This document shows positions 27,421 through 36,675 of a stretch of DNA of 64,000 nucleotides, piece by piece. The first letter of the stretch is position 1; every line of letters begins with the position of its first letter. Source of the DNA: Pseudomonadota bacterium (lineage in GTDB: Bacteria > Pseudomonadota > Gammaproteobacteria > Burkholderiales > Burkholderiaceae_E); the NCBI GenBank assembly GCA_029779435.1, contig JAKPAM010000100.1, positions 49,152-113,151 of the forward strand, written 5' to 3'. The translations under genes and the position numbers were made by a program. Below the pieces are notes generated by a model. The model ran no database searches, was not told where the DNA came from, and saw nothing but the letters and a program-made list of their open reading frames with translations.

Positions 27421-28968
27421 TCACACGAAATTCAGCGCGCCGAGCGCGATCAGCGCGACGACGAAGACCTTGATCCAGAACTGGGTGCGGCGCTGCTCAT
27501 CGATCAACTGCTGCAGCAATTGCGATTCGGGCGTCGTGGCCGGCGGATGCGCGAGCCGGGCCAGCGCGGCGTGCGCCAGACGCGGGATCTCGGGCGCGAG
27601 CTTGGCCCACTGCGGGGCTTCGCGTTCGAGGCGTTCGCGCAGGCCCGCCAAACCGATCTGGCGCTTCATCCAGCGTTCGAGGAACGGTTTGGCCGTGACC
27701 CATAAGTCGAGGTCCGGGTCGAGCTGGCGCCCCAGGCCCTCGATGTTGAGCAAGGTCTTTTGCAGCAGCACCAGTTGCGGCTGGATCTCGACGTTGAAGC
27801 GGCGCGAGGTCTGGAACAGCCGCAGCAGCACCTGCCCGAGCGAGATCTCGCGCAGCGGCCGGTCGAAGAACGGTTCGCAGCAGGCGCGCACCGCGCCTTC
27901 GAGTTCCTCGACGCGCGTGCCGGGCGGCGCCCAGCCCGATTCGATGTGCAGCCACGCGACGCGATGGTAGTCGCGCCGGAAGAACGCCAGGAAGTTCTGC
28001 GCCAGATAGTCCTTGTCGAACTCGGACAGCGTACCGATGATGCCGAAGTCCAGCGCGATGTACTGGTTGAACGATTCGCCGCTCTCGCCGACCAGGATGT
28101 TGCCCGGATGCATGTCGGCGTGGAAGAAGCCGTGCTGGAACACCTGCGTGAAGAAGATCTCGACGCCGTCGCGCGACAGCTTCTTCAGGTCGATGCCGGC
28201 GGCCCGCATCCGTTCGATCTGGCCGATCGGGATGCCGTGCATGCGCTCCATCGTCAGTACGTTGGTCGCGCAGTAGTCCCAATACATCTCGGGTACGCGC
28301 AGCAGCGTCGAATCGGCGAAGTTGCGGCGCAGTTGCGCGGCATTGGCGGCTTCGCGCACCAGGTCCAGTTCGTCGTGCAGGTACTTGTCGAACTCGGCGA
28401 TGACCTCGAGCGGACGCAGGCGCCGGGCATCGGGCGAAACGCGCACGAGGAAGGCGCCGGCCGTGCGCAGCAGTTCGAGATCGTGGTCGATCGTCGCGTC
28501 GATGTCCGGCCGCAGCACCTTGACGGCGACCTCGCGGCCGCTGCGCAGCCGGGCCAGGTGCACCTGCGCGATCGATGCCGACGCGATCGGGACGATGTCG
28601 AACTCGTCGAACACCGTTTCGATCCGCTTGCCCAGGCCGCGTTCGATCTCGGCGACCGCGCGCTGGCCGTCGAACGGCGGCACCTTGTCCTGCAGCAGCG
28701 ACAGCTCGTCGACGATGTCCGGCGGCAGCAGGTCGCGGCGCGTCGACAGCACCTGGCCGAACTTGACGAAGATCGGCCCCAGGCTTTCGAGCGCCTCGCG
28801 CAGTCTCTGTCCGCGCGGGGCCTTCAGCTTGCGGCCCAGGCGCAGCCAGCGTGTCAGCCGTAGCAGTCCCTGCGAGCCGGTGGTGGCCGCCGCGCCGCTG
28901 GCGGCGATCTCGTCCAGGCCGTAGCGCCACGCGACGAAGCCGATGCGAACGAGGCGGGTCAGGCGCAC
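27421..28968 (-). CDS. ubiB: UbiB, atypical kinase-like ubiquinone biosynthesis protein
   Basis: A 515-residue ABC1/ADCK-family protein needed for aerobic ubiquinone synthesis. Seen: the KxGQ-type motif [23 protein letters not shown]-rich loop replaced by [23 protein letters not shown] and the metal-binding ALDFGIIG, then a hydrophobic C-terminus ([17 protein letters not shown]) that anchors it to the inner membrane. I chose GTG at 28968 (followed by [20 protein letters not shown], the usual start of the family) with GGAG eleven bases ahead; no ATG fits. It lies 37 bases after ttcA and is probably in one transcript with it. Confidence 0.92.
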   Translation of the reverse strand: MRLTRLVRIGFVAWRYGLDEIAASGAAATTGSQGLLRLTRWLRLGRKLKAPRGQRLREALESLGPIFVKFGQVLSTRRDLLPPDIVDELSLLQDKVPPFDGQRAVAEIERGLGKRIETVFDEFDIVPIASASIAQVHLARLRSGREVAVKVLRPDIDATIDHDLELLRTAGAFLVRVSPDARRLRPLEVIAEFDKYLHDELDLVREAANAAQLRRNFADSTLLRVPEMYWDYCATNVLTMERMHGIPIGQIERMRAAGIDLKKLSRDGVEIFFTQVFQHGFFHADMHPGNILVGESGESFNQYIALDFGIIGTLSEFDKDYLAQNFLAFFRRDYHRVAWLHIESGWAPPGTRVEELEGAVRACCEPFFDRPLREISLGQVLLRLFQTSRRFNVEIQPQLVLLQKTLLNIEGLGRQLDPDLDLWVTAKPFLERWMKRQIGLAGLRERLEREAPQWAKLAPEIPRLAHAALARLAHPPATTPESQLLQQLIDEQRRTQFWIKVFVVALIALGALNFV

Positions 28969-29005
28969 GATGGCGGGGACTCCAGGCGATCGCGGGACAT
29001 GGGCA

Positions 29006-30031
29006 TCAGTGCGGCCGCTGCCGATGCAGCGTGACGATGCGGGGCGTGCCATCGGTGCCGCCACCCGTGTTGCTGCCGGTGTTGCCGGTGCCGTTGCCGG
29101 TGCCGTTGCCGATGTGAGGGGCCGTGTTCCCGTCCGAACCGCCGGCCGGATCGTGCGTTTCGAACTCGGGATTGACGTCGAACGCGATGTCGCCGTCGGC
29201 TCGGGCCTGCCCGTCGGCGGCCAGGCCGGCGAAGTCGAAGCGCTGCCGGTCCATCAGGTGCGAGGGCACGACGCGACCGAGCGACGCGAAGATGTTGTCG
29301 ACGCGGCCCGGAAACCGCCGTTCCCAGTCGCGCATCAGTTCCTTGATCGCCTGGCGCTTGAGGTTCTCCTGTGAACCGCACAGGTTGCACGGGATGATCG
29401 GAAACGCGCGCCAGTCGGCATAAGCGGCCAGATCGTGTTCCTGCGCATAAGCGAGTGGCCGGATGACGATGTGCCGTCCGTCGTCGGATACGAGCTTGGG
29501 TGGCATGCCCTTGAGCTTGCCGCCGTAGAACATGTTGAGGAAGAAGGTCTCGAGGATGTCGTCGCGGTGGTGGCCCAGTGCGATCTTGGTGGCGCCCAGT
29601 TCGTCGGCCACGCGGTACAGGATGCCGCGCCGCAGCCGCGAGCACAGCGAGCACATCGTCTTGCCCTCGGGGATCACGCGCTTGACGATCGAATACGTGT
29701 CCTGCGTCTCGATATGCCACGGGATGCCGAGGCGGTCGAGGTAAGCGGGCAGGATGTCGTCGGGAAAGCCGGGCTGCTTCTGGTCGAGGTTGACGGCCAC
29801 CAGCGAAAAATCGATCGGCGCGCGCTCGCGCAGCGTCATCAGCAGGTCGAGCAGCCCGTAGCTGTCCTTGCCGCCTGACAGGCAGACCATCACCTTGTCG
29901 CCGGCCTCGATCATGCCGAAATCGCCGATCGCCTGGCCGGTCAGCCTCAGCAGGCGCTTGTGCAGCTTGTTGCGCTCGTAGGCGATCTTGTCGGGACGGC
30001 GCGCGGCCGCGGGGGACGTCGATTCGTTCAT
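29006..30031 (-). CDS. ttcA: TtcA, tRNA 2-thiocytidine biosynthesis protein
   Basis: A 341-residue enzyme that thiolates C32 of certain tRNAs. It has the PP-loop [15 protein letters not shown], the CxxC of the iron-sulfur site ([12 protein letters not shown]) and the third Cys region [14 protein letters not shown]. The ATG at 30031 overlaps the folB stop (TGATG). The family usually ends near residue 300; here a tail of about 30 residues rich in Gly, Asn and Thr (NGTGNGTGNTG repeats) is added, encoded by a 12-bp-type tandem repeat at 29068-29113. The tail is probably dispensable. FolB-TtcA-UbiB form one leftward operon. Confidence 0.95.
   Translation of the reverse strand: MNESTSPAAARRPDKIAYERNKLHKRLLRLTGQAIGDFGMIEAGDKVMVCLSGGKDSYGLLDLLMTLRERAPIDFSLVAVNLDQKQPGFPDDILPAYLDRLGIPWHIETQDTYSIVKRVIPEGKTMCSLCSRLRRGILYRVADELGATKIALGHHRDDILETFFLNMFYGGKLKGMPPKLVSDDGRHIVIRPLAYAQEHDLAAYADWRAFPIIPCNLCGSQENLKRQAIKELMRDWERRFPGRVDNIFASLGRVVPSHLMDRQRFDFAGLAADGQARADGDIAFDVNPEFETHDPAGGSDGNTAPHIGNGTGNGTGNTGSNTGGGTDGTPRIVTLHRQRPH
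29068..29113 (-). repeat. Short tandem repeat in ttcA 3' end
   Basis: The plus strand reads variants of a 12-base unit, CCGTTGCCGGTG, repeated about four times. It encodes the [17 protein letters not shown] tail of TtcA. The repeat stays in frame, so it looks like replication slippage tolerated in a non-essential tail. Confidence 0.75.
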
Positions 30032-30447
30032 CAGGGATTGAAGCGGAAGACTTCGATGCCGGCGGTCATGTCGCCCGGATAGATGTCGGGTTTCTCGGTG
30101 CAGGCGCGGACGGCGCGCACGCCGGGGTGCGCCAGGCACATGGCGACGATGCGGTCGAGCAGCGTTTCCTGCAGGTTGAAGTGCTGCGAGTGGACGATGG
30201 CCGTGACCTCGCGGCGGATGAAGTCGTAGTCGACGATCTCGCCCGGATCATCGTTGCGGGGCGTCGAGGCCGACAGCGGCACGAACACGTCGATGCCGAT
30301 GCGGATGCGTTGGCGGTGCGCGCGCTCGGTGTCGTAGAAGCCGATCGAGGCCATCAGTTCGAAGCCGCGCACGAAGATGCGGCGGCAATCGGCGAGCCGC
30401 GGATCCTGCAGCGGGCTGACGTCGGGCAGGGAGGAGGGGGCGTTCAC
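30031..30447 (-). CDS. folB: FolB, dihydroneopterin aldolase
   Basis: A 138-residue protein of the tetrahydrofolate pathway that cleaves 7,8-dihydroneopterin to 6-hydroxymethyl-dihydropterin and glycolaldehyde. Seen: [20 protein letters not shown] (the family FxGxIGxxxxE-type start), [11 protein letters not shown], then [15 protein letters not shown] with the conserved Tyr/Asp, and [15 protein letters not shown]. The start is GTG at 30447. Its stop overlaps the ttcA start. The preceding SDR gene, 76 bases upstream, is likely to act on pterins too, so the pair is a small folate unit. Confidence 0.92.
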   Translation of the reverse strand: MNAPSSLPDVSPLQDPRLADCRRIFVRGFELMASIGFYDTERAHRQRIRIGIDVFVPLSASTPRNDDPGEIVDYDFIRREVTAIVHSQHFNLQETLLDRIVAMCLAHPGVRAVRACTEKPDIYPGDMTAGIEVFRFNP

Positions 30448-30523
30448 GTGGAGTGGCCGTGCTGCGTGGGGGAGAAGGAGGAGCCGTGCATCATGGGGCG
30501 GGGTAGGGTCGGGACGCTCGCCG

Positions 30524-31465
30524 TCAGGCGGCCGGCTTCGGTGGAGGGTGGAGGTTCGGAGCGGGGGCGAGGAACATGACGTCGCGGTCCAACGCCATCA
30601 GGTGCTGGCCGCCGTCGACGATCAGGTTGACGCCGGTGACGGCGCTGGCCTCGGCCAGGTAGCGGACGGCCTGCACGATGTCGTCGGGCAGCGACGAGCG
30701 GCCCAGCAGCGCGATCCGGTTGGCGTGCGCGAACTGCGTGTCGTCCTGCTTCCACGAGGGCATCGTGGCGCCCGGCGAGACGCCGTTGACGCGCAGCAGC
30801 GGCGCGAACGCCATCGCCATCATCCGCGTGGCGCCGAGCAGCGCCGCCTTGGTCAGCGTATACGAGAAGAAGTCGGGGTTCAGGTTCTCGAGCTTCTGGT
30901 CGAGCAGGTTGATGACGACGCCGGGCCGCTTGTCGCGCTGGCACGCGCGGTACAACTGCTGGGCCAGCAGGATCGGCGCCGTCAGGTTCGGCCCCAGGTG
31001 GCGCTCGAGCGTCGCGGGCGTGAAGCCGTCGGCGTCGTCGAATTCGAAGCGCGCCGCGCTGTTGACCAGGCAGTCGACGTGGCCGAGCGCGACGCGCGCG
31101 CATTCGAGCAGCGCCTCGCAGGCGGCCGGGTCGGACAGATCCGCCTGCAGCGCGACGGCGCGCTGGCCCAGCGCGCGGATGTCGGCGACCGTCTGCTCGG
31201 CCTCGCTCGCCGATTCGCCATAGTGGACCGCGACGTCGTAGCCGGCCTGCGCCAGGCCCAGCGCGATCGCGCGGCCGATCCGGCGGGCCGCGCCCGTGAC
31301 CAGCGCGACGCGCGGTGTCCGCGCGGCGGCTTCGGCGGTGGCGGCGGCAGGGGCCGCCGTCGGTGAACCGATCGGGGCGGTAGCCGGAATGGCGACAGGG
31401 ATGGCGACCGCGTCAGTCGGGTCGGCCGGGGCGGAGGTGACGGGCGGAGGAGACGGTTCGGACAT
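30524..31465 (-). CDS. SDR oxidoreductase, pteridine-reductase-like (FolM type)
   Basis: A 313-residue SDR. The cofactor motif is TGAARRIGRAIALGL, with Arg residues that favour NADPH and mark pteridine-reductase-like members (TGxxxRxG). The active site has INLLDQKLE where classical SDRs have Ser, and YTLTKAAL (Tyr-x3-Lys); replacement of the Ser by Asp is what pteridine reductases and FolM show. An extra Ala/Pro-rich N-terminus of about 45 residues precedes the fold. It should reduce dihydrofolate/pterin substrates, in keeping with folB next door. ATG at 31465 preferred to the GTG directly before it. Confidence 0.8.
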   Translation of the reverse strand: MSEPSPPPVTSAPADPTDAVAIPVAIPATAPIGSPTAAPAAATAEAAARTPRVALVTGAARRIGRAIALGLAQAGYDVAVHYGESASEAEQTVADIRALGQRAVALQADLSDPAACEALLECARVALGHVDCLVNSAARFEFDDADGFTPATLERHLGPNLTAPILLAQQLYRACQRDKRPGVVINLLDQKLENLNPDFFSYTLTKAALLGATRMMAMAFAPLLRVNGVSPGATMPSWKQDDTQFAHANRIALLGRSSLPDDIVQAVRYLAEASAVTGVNLIVDGGQHLMALDRDVMFLAPAPNLHPPPKPAA

Positions 31466-31581
31466 CACGACGAAGCACGGTGAAGCGCTGGGGAAGCGGC
31501 GAGCCGCCGGACGGCTGACTTCACAGTGTAGCCGAGCCGCCGGCCGGCACCCGGCCCGCGGCGCTGCGCCTACAATGCGGG

Positions 31582-32805
31582 ATGGCCTCCCTGCAGTTGC
31601 CCGAACCCTCGCCGGATGCGCTCGCCGCCAGCCGTGAACTGGTCGAGCGGATCGCCGCGCAGATCGACGCGGCCGGCGGCTGGATCGGGTTCGACCACTA
31701 CATGCGCATGGCTTTGTACGAGCCTCGCCTCGGTTATTACTCGGGCGGCAGCCGCAAATTCGGGCCGGCCGGCGACTTCGTCACCGGTCCGGAGCTGAGT
31801 CCGATCTACGGCGCATGCATCGCCACGCAGTGCGCGGCATGGTTCGAGGAACTGCCTGCGCAGATCCTGGAGTTCGGCGCGGGCACGGGCGCGCTGGCCG
31901 CGCAGGTGCTCAACGAACTGGCGCGGCTCGGGCACGCGAACGTGCGCTACTCGATCGTCGAACTGTCGGCCGAGTTGCGCGAGCGGCAACTGCACACGAT
32001 CACGATGCTGGCGCCCGAGATGGTCGGGCACGTGCATTGGCTCGACGGGATTCCCGCGTATGTCAATGGCGTGGTGCTCGGCAACGAGGTGCTCGACGCG
32101 ATGCCGGTGCGCGCGTTCCGACTGTGGGACGGGCAACTGATGGAGCGCGGCGTGGCGGTGCGCGACGGGCGCTTCGAGTGGGCCGATCTGCCGGCCGATG
32201 GGGCGTTCGCGTCGACCGTCGCGGCGCTGCTGACGCAGGCGGACTGGCCGCACGACGAGGTGGTGTCGCGCCTGTTGCCTGGCGCGGGCGGACCGCCGCC
32301 GATGGCGCTCGATTACCGGAGCGAAGTCCCGCAGATGGCGGTCGCGTGGGTCGATACGCTGATGTCGCGGCTGGGCCGAGCGGCCGTGCTGTTGATCGAC
32401 TACGGTTTTCCGGCTCGCGAGTTCTACCACCCGCAGCGCAGCGGCGGCACGCTGATGTGCCACTACCGCCATCGCGCGCACGACGACCCGTTCTTCCATC
32501 CGGGATTGCAGGACATCACCGCGCACGTCGATTTCAGCGCGATCGCGCTGGCTGCCGACCGGGGCGGTGCCGCGTGGTGCGCGTACACGTCGCAGGCCCG
32601 GTTCCTGCTCAACTGCGGGATCCTCGACCGGCTGGCCAAGGTGCCGCGCGAGGATCCGGTCGTCTATGCGCCGCAGGCGCAGGCGGTGCAAAAGCTGCTG
32701 TCCGAGGCCGAGATGGGCGAGCTGTTCAAGGTGCTGGCATTCGGCGTCGGCTGCGACCCGCACCCGGTGGGCTTCGCGCTGGGCGACCGGTCGCACACGC
32801 TATAG
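31582..32805 (+). CDS. MidA/NDUFAF7-type SAM-dependent methyltransferase (COG1565)
   Basis: A 407-residue protein of the COG1565 family, whose eukaryotic member NDUFAF7 dimethylates an arginine in respiratory complex I. Seen: MALYEPRLGYYSGGSRKFG, AGDFVTGPELSPIYGACIA, the SAM motif ILEFGAGTGALAAQVL and SIVELSAELRERQ, then VVLGNEVLDAMPV. It is divergent from the SDR/folB operon with a 116-base spacer. The last 19 bases, including the stop, are repeated just downstream (32807-32825). The bacterial target is not known. Confidence 0.85.
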   Translation: MASLQLPEPSPDALAASRELVERIAAQIDAAGGWIGFDHYMRMALYEPRLGYYSGGSRKFGPAGDFVTGPELSPIYGACIATQCAAWFEELPAQILEFGAGTGALAAQVLNELARLGHANVRYSIVELSAELRERQLHTITMLAPEMVGHVHWLDGIPAYVNGVVLGNEVLDAMPVRAFRLWDGQLMERGVAVRDGRFEWADLPADGAFASTVAALLTQADWPHDEVVSRLLPGAGGPPPMALDYRSEVPQMAVAWVDTLMSRLGRAAVLLIDYGFPAREFYHPQRSGGTLMCHYRHRAHDDPFFHPGLQDITAHVDFSAIALAADRGGAAWCAYTSQARFLLNCGILDRLAKVPREDPVVYAPQAQAVQKLLSEAEMGELFKVLAFGVGCDPHPVGFALGDRSHTL

Positions 32806-32825
32806 ATCGGTCGCACACGCCGTAG
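32787..32825 (+). repeat. 19-bp near-direct repeat across a stop codon
   Basis: CCGGTCGCACACGCTATAG (32787-32805, ending in the methyltransferase stop) is repeated as TCGGTCGCACACGCCGTAG (32807-32825), with three mismatches and one base between. The second copy also carries a TAG in the same relative position. It looks like a slippage duplication of the gene's 3' end. Confidence 0.8.
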
Positions 32826-32911
32826 GTGTCCGCGCGACGGCCGCCCCGGCACGGGCGACGTGACCGACCCACGGCTCGCGAGCGGCACCCAGGCGACTTC
32901 CGAGCCGGGCG

Positions 32912-33622
32912 CTAAGCCGCCCGCGACAGCGTCGCGGCCGCCTCTTCCTCGGTCCTGAGCCGGTGGTCGGCCAGTTCGGCGATCGTCAGCGTGACGAGGT
33001 CGTGCCGCGCCGCATAGCGCGCGACGTCGTCGCCGCGGGACATCGTGCCGTCGGGGTTCATCAGTTCGCACAGCACGGCGGCCGGACGCAGGCCCGCCAG
33101 CCGGACCAGGTCGACCGAGCCTTCGGTGTGGCCGCGCCGCGCCAGCACGCCGCCGCGCTGCGCGCGCAGCGGGAAGACGTGACCGGGGCTGACCAGGTCC
33201 TCGGGCCGGGCGTCCGGCGCGATCGCCGCGCGGATCGTCGTCAGGCGGTCGGCCGCCGACACACCGGTGGAGACGCCGTGGCGCGCCTCGATGCTGATCG
33301 TGAACGCGGTGCTGAAGCGGCTTTCGTTGCGCGTGACCATCGGCGGCAGGTTCAACCGCGCCAGGTCGTCGTCGGGCAGGCACAGGCATACGATGCCGCT
33401 GCAATCGCGGATCAGGCGGGCCATCTCGTCGACGCCGATCGTCTCCGCCGACAGGATCAGGTCGGCTTCATTCTCGCGGTCGTCGTCGTCCATCAGCAGC
33501 ACGGGGCGGCCGCGGCGCAGGTCGTCGAACGCGCGGGCCAGCCGCTGCTCGAACGGCAGGGTGGTCAGGGGTTCGAACGGAACGGGGGTAAGGGAAGCGG
33601 AAAGATCGAACGATAAGGACAT
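32912..33622 (-). CDS. ribB: RibB, 3,4-dihydroxy-2-butanone 4-phosphate synthase
   Basis: A 236-residue riboflavin enzyme that converts ribulose 5-phosphate to 3,4-dihydroxy-2-butanone 4-phosphate and formate. Seen: the acidic metal loop [29 protein letters not shown] with [23 protein letters not shown] and [16 protein letters not shown]. It has no GTP cyclohydrolase II domain, so this is the RibB-only form. The ATG at 33622 is preceded by a leader of about 400 bases that carries an FMN riboswitch (33857-34013), so end-product control is expected. Confidence 0.95.
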   Translation of the reverse strand: MSLSFDLSASLTPVPFEPLTTLPFEQRLARAFDDLRRGRPVLLMDDDDRENEADLILSAETIGVDEMARLIRDCSGIVCLCLPDDDLARLNLPPMVTRNESRFSTAFTISIEARHGVSTGVSAADRLTTIRAAIAPDARPEDLVSPGHVFPLRAQRGGVLARRGHTEGSVDLVRLAGLRPAAVLCELMNPDGTMSRGDDVARYAARHDLVTLTIAELADHRLRTEEEAAATLSRAA

Positions 33623-33856
33623 GGTGGAAACGCTCTCGCAAAACGGGTTGGCGAAAAACGTTCCAGGGCGCGCGCGCCGGTGCCCGATGGCGGGTGCTGG
33701 CGCGGCTGATGACGAAGCAGCCTTCCGCGCGGCGGCGACCCCGGGCGGACCCGTGGCACGCCGCCGAGGCGCTTGTCGGACGACGGACATCGCCGGCTGC
33801 AAAACGCAGCCTTCGTTGTCCGGGGCCGACGAGAGCCTCGCGGACGAGATGCCCCG
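33623..33856 (-). other. Untranslated leader between FMN riboswitch and ribB
   Basis: This 234-base stretch holds no gene. On the transcribed strand it contains two hairpins: CGGGGC with GCCCCG (complements of 33851-33856 and 33821-33826), just 3' of the aptamer, and GGCTGC-GTTTT-GCAGCC (33795-33811). Neither is followed by a U tract, so any termination here would be factor-dependent; they are candidates for the expression platform. Confidence 0.5.
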
Positions 33857-34013
33857 CTTCTTCTTTCATCCGGACTATGACCGTCGGCTCTGGTATCGGA
33901 CCAGATCTGCTGACCCCGATCCGAACCGGACCGGGCGCTCGCGGGCTCATGCGGAGCAGGGCGGGCGCCCTGCCGCATCTACCGCCGGTGGGGATTTCCA
34001 CCCCGCCCTGAAG
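33857..34013 (-). promoter_or_regulatory. FMN riboswitch (RFN element)
   Basis: The complement starts CTTCAGGGCGGGG, then continues with AAATCCCCACCGGCGGTA, AGCCCGCGAGCGC, GGTCAGCAGATCTGGTC, CAGAGCCGACGGTCATAGT and CCGGATGAAAGAAG. These are the conserved blocks of the FMN aptamer in the right order, closed by a CUUC/GAAG P1 helix. It lies in the leader of ribB on the same strand. FMN binding should lower ribB expression. Confidence 0.96.
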
Positions 34014-34048
34014 ACGCGTTGCTTGGCCGGCGTGAACCGGCCGAGACC

Positions 34049-34054
34049 ATTATA
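34049..34054 (-). promoter_or_regulatory. Candidate -10 box for ribB
   Basis: A perfect TATAAT on the complement lies about 36 bases upstream of the first aptamer base. The -35 position, about 17 bases farther, falls inside the tandem repeat array and reads GAGCGC, a poor match. The box is therefore a candidate only. Confidence 0.4.
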
Positions 34055-34135
34055 GGGGCGCCCGGCTAGGGGCGCTCGGCCAGGCGCGCCCGGCGGGGGC
34101 GTCCGGCGGGGGCGTCCGGCGAAGGGCGTCCGGCT
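34054..34135. repeat. Array of six 13-14 bp GC-rich units
   Basis: Units begin at 34054, 34068, 34082, 34096, 34109 and 34122 and follow the pattern (A)GGGGCGYCCGGCK; units four and five are identical (GGGGCGTCCGGCG). The array fills the gap between the exported methyltransferase stop and the ribB promoter. It shows no protein-coding frame. Confidence 0.85.
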
Positions 34136-34152
34136 AGCGCGGCCAGCCGATT

Positions 34153-35076
34153 TCAGCCCGGGCTCGGCAACGGATCGTTCGACGGAGCAGGATCTTCGGG
34201 CAGCCGCTGCGTGCGCAGCGCGTATGCCGGGCGATCGGCGATCCGGACCTGCCAGTCGATCGTATCCGACTGGCTTGCCAGCGTCGTGGCCAGCCGCAGC
34301 GGACGGCCGTCGCGGGCCAGTCCGTGCAGCACGACCTGCCCGGCGTCGATGCGCTGCGTGGCCAGCCGGTAGTCGTCGGCGCCGATGCGTACCTGGCCGC
34401 CGCTGACGAGCTGGTAGCGTTGGTCGATCCGTAGCGCGGCCGGCGAACCGTCGGCCATGCCCTGGTGCCGGCCGCCGACGTGGGCGGGTACTGTCCACGC
34501 CATCAGCCGGGCGACCTTGCGCAGGCCCAGCCGCTTTTGCGGCGCGGCGATCTCCTGGCTCTGGTCGGGCTGCCAGTCGCCCATGTCCCAGTCGTGCGAG
34601 ACGAGCCGCACGCCGGGCCGCAGCGCGAGCAGGCGCGGGCGCAGCTTGAGGTTGACGTCGGGCAGCAGGTACATCGTGATGACGTCGGCGCCCGACAGGT
34701 CGGACAGGAACAGGTCCTGCTCGACGAACTCGACCCGATCCGCGACACCGGCCTTGCGTGCGTTGTCGCGGCTTTCGACGACCAGGTTCGGGTCGATCTC
34801 GATGCCGCGGCCGCGCACGCCGAGCCGGAGCGCGGCGGTGATGACGATGCGCCCGTCGCCCGAGCCGAGGTCGAGCAGCCTGTCGGGGGCCTGCACGCGC
34901 CCCATCTCGAGCATCGCCAGCACGACGTTGTCGGGCGTCGTCACGAACGGCACGTCCAGATCGAGCGGTTGCGCGCGGGCCGCGCGCGGCCGCGCCGCCA
35001 GCGCGCCCAGAACGGTTGCGCTGGCCAGCGAGGCCAGCGCCGCGCGCCGCCGCGCCAGGGACGGGCGCCGCGTCAT
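34153..35076 (-). CDS. Exported class I SAM-dependent methyltransferase-like protein
   Basis: A 307-residue protein. Residues 1-36 look like a secretion signal: MTRRPSLARRRAALASLAS, then a hydrophobic stretch, and a possible cleavage after ARAQP. The next part has a good SAM-binding core: RLLDLGSGDGRIVITAALRL (motif I), GIEIDPNLV (acidic loop), EFVEQDLFL and ADVITMYLLPDVNLKLRP. The last 110 residues form a separate beta-rich region. SAM is not expected in the periplasm, so either the N-terminus is not cleaved or the fold has another use there. It overlaps the start of the next gene on this strand (ATGA at 35073-35076). Confidence 0.75.
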   Translation of the reverse strand: MTRRPSLARRRAALASLASATVLGALAARPRAARAQPLDLDVPFVTTPDNVVLAMLEMGRVQAPDRLLDLGSGDGRIVITAALRLGVRGRGIEIDPNLVVESRDNARKAGVADRVEFVEQDLFLSDLSGADVITMYLLPDVNLKLRPRLLALRPGVRLVSHDWDMGDWQPDQSQEIAAPQKRLGLRKVARLMAWTVPAHVGGRHQGMADGSPAALRIDQRYQLVSGGQVRIGADDYRLATQRIDAGQVVLHGLARDGRPLRLATTLASQSDTIDWQVRIADRPAYALRTQRLPEDPAPSNDPLPSPG

Positions 35077-36047
35077 GCGGTGATCAGCACCTTGCCGACG
35101 GCTTGGCGGTTCATCAGGTGCTCGATCGCCCTCGCGCCGTCCTTCAGCGGGAAGTGCCCCGAGATGTGCGGCCGCAGCTTGCCTTCCTTGATCCAGCCGA
35201 ACATGACGGCCAGGTCCTGCTGGAAATGCTTGGGCTCGCGCGCGACGAACGCGCCCCAGAACACGCCGACCAGCGAGGCACCCTTGAGCAGCGCCAGGTT
35301 CAGCGGCAGCTTCGGGATCTCGCCGTTGGCGAAGCCCACGACCAGGTAGCGGCCGCGCCAGCCGATCGAGCGGAACGCGGGCTCGGCGTATTCGCCGCCG
35401 ACCGGGTCATAGATGACGTCGGGGCCCTTGTCGCCGGTCAGGGCCTTGAGCCGTTCGCGCAGATCCTCGCGCGTGTAGTCGATCAGTTCGTCGGCGCCGT
35501 GCTCCTTGCAGACGGCGAGCTTCTCGGGGCTGGAGGCGGCGGCGATCACGCGCGCGCCCAGCGCCTTGCCGATCTCGACGGCCGCCAGGCCGACGCCGCC
35601 TGCCGCGCCGAGCACCAGCAGCGTCTCGCCGGCCTTCAGTTCGCCGCGGTCCTTGAGCGCGTGGTACGACGTGCCGTAGGTCAGCGTGAACGCGGCCGCC
35701 GTGTCGAACGGAATGCCTTCGGGGATCGGGATCGTCTTGGCGGCCGGCACCAGCACCTTCTCGGCGAACGCGCCATAGCCGCACGAGCCGATCACGTGGT
35801 CGCCGACCTTGACGTGCGTGACGCCTTCGCCGACGGCCGACACGACGCCTGCCAGTTCACCGCCGGGCGAGAACGGAAGCTCGGGCTTGAACTGGTACTT
35901 GTTCTGGATGATCAGCACGTCCGGAAAGTTGACGCCGGCGGCTTTCATGTCGACGACGACTTGTCCGGCACCGGGGACCGGATCGGGAGCATCCTCGTAG
36001 ACGAGCTTGTCGGGCAGGCCGTGGGTCTTGCAGAGCAGGGCTTTCAT
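35073..36047 (-). CDS. NADPH:quinone oxidoreductase-like MDR enzyme
   Basis: A 324-residue medium-chain dehydrogenase/reductase of the zinc-free quinone oxidoreductase group. Seen: the GroES-like start MKALLCKTHGLPDKLVYEDA, KAAGVNFPDVLIIQNKYQ, and the nucleotide site LLVLGAAGGVGLAAVEIGKALGA; zinc-binding cysteines of alcohol dehydrogenases are absent. It would reduce quinones or enones with NADPH in the cytoplasm. The ATG at 36047 has GGAGA upstream; the stop overlaps the methyltransferase start, so the two are translated together. It is divergent from the MaoC gene. Confidence 0.88.
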   Translation of the reverse strand: MKALLCKTHGLPDKLVYEDAPDPVPGAGQVVVDMKAAGVNFPDVLIIQNKYQFKPELPFSPGGELAGVVSAVGEGVTHVKVGDHVIGSCGYGAFAEKVLVPAAKTIPIPEGIPFDTAAAFTLTYGTSYHALKDRGELKAGETLLVLGAAGGVGLAAVEIGKALGARVIAAASSPEKLAVCKEHGADELIDYTREDLRERLKALTGDKGPDVIYDPVGGEYAEPAFRSIGWRGRYLVVGFANGEIPKLPLNLALLKGASLVGVFWGAFVAREPKHFQQDLAVMFGWIKEGKLRPHISGHFPLKDGARAIEHLMNRQAVGKVLITA

Positions 36048-36198
36048 CGAGGGTGTCTCCTGTGATGATCGGACGGATCGGGTTGCGAATTTCGAAAAAC
36101 GGGTGTGCCGGACTGGACTGATTCGACTCGGTGAACCGGGCCGGTTGACGGGTGGGGGATGGTAACCTTCCCGGCAACCCAACCAGCAGGAGGAGTCC

Positions 36199-36663
36199 AT
36201 GGCCACACCGGTCGTCATCGAGAGTTTAGACGCGTTGGAAAAAATGGTCGGCAAGGAGATCGCCGTGTCCGACTGGATCGAGGTGTCGCAGGCGCGCATC
36301 GACGCGTTCGCGGACGCGACCGAGGACCACCAGTGGATCCATGTCGACGTCGAGCGGGCCAAGGCCTCGCCGATGGGCACGACGATCGCGCACGGCTACC
36401 TGACGCTGTCGCTGATCGCCGGCTTCTCGCAGAGCACGTTCAAGGTCAACGGCGTCAAGATGGGCCTGAACTACGGACTGAACCGGGTGCGCTTCACCGG
36501 CATGGTGCCGGCCGGCAGCCGCCTGCGCGGCCGTTTCGTGCTGAAGGCGGCCGACCGGATCGAGGGCGGCTTGCAGATGACGTACACGGTGACGGTCGAG
36601 CGCGAAGGCTCGGACAAGCCGGTCTGCGTGGCCGAGACGATCTCGCGCGCGCTGGCCGCATAA
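36199..36663 (+). CDS. MaoC-family (R)-specific enoyl-CoA hydratase
   Basis: A 154-residue hot-dog fold protein. The hydratase-2 motif is clear: DATEDHQWIHVDVERA with the catalytic Asp and His, followed by SPMGTTIAHGYLTLSL. Such proteins hydrate trans-2-enoyl-CoA to the (R)-3-hydroxyacyl-CoA. AGGAGGAG stands just ahead of the ATG. Twelve bases after the stop comes an SDR gene with its own strong ribosome site, so the two probably make one small fatty-acyl unit: hydration followed by oxidation. Confidence 0.9.
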   Translation: MATPVVIESLDALEKMVGKEIAVSDWIEVSQARIDAFADATEDHQWIHVDVERAKASPMGTTIAHGYLTLSLIAGFSQSTFKVNGVKMGLNYGLNRVRFTGMVPAGSRLRGRFVLKAADRIEGGLQMTYTVTVEREGSDKPVCVAETISRALAA

Positions 36664-36675
36664 GGAGAGGACCAG

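Noticed and set aside
31571..31576. TACAAT six bases before the MidA-type start as a leaderless promoter
   Set aside because: The -35 position reads CACCCG, which does not match; the box alone is too weak.
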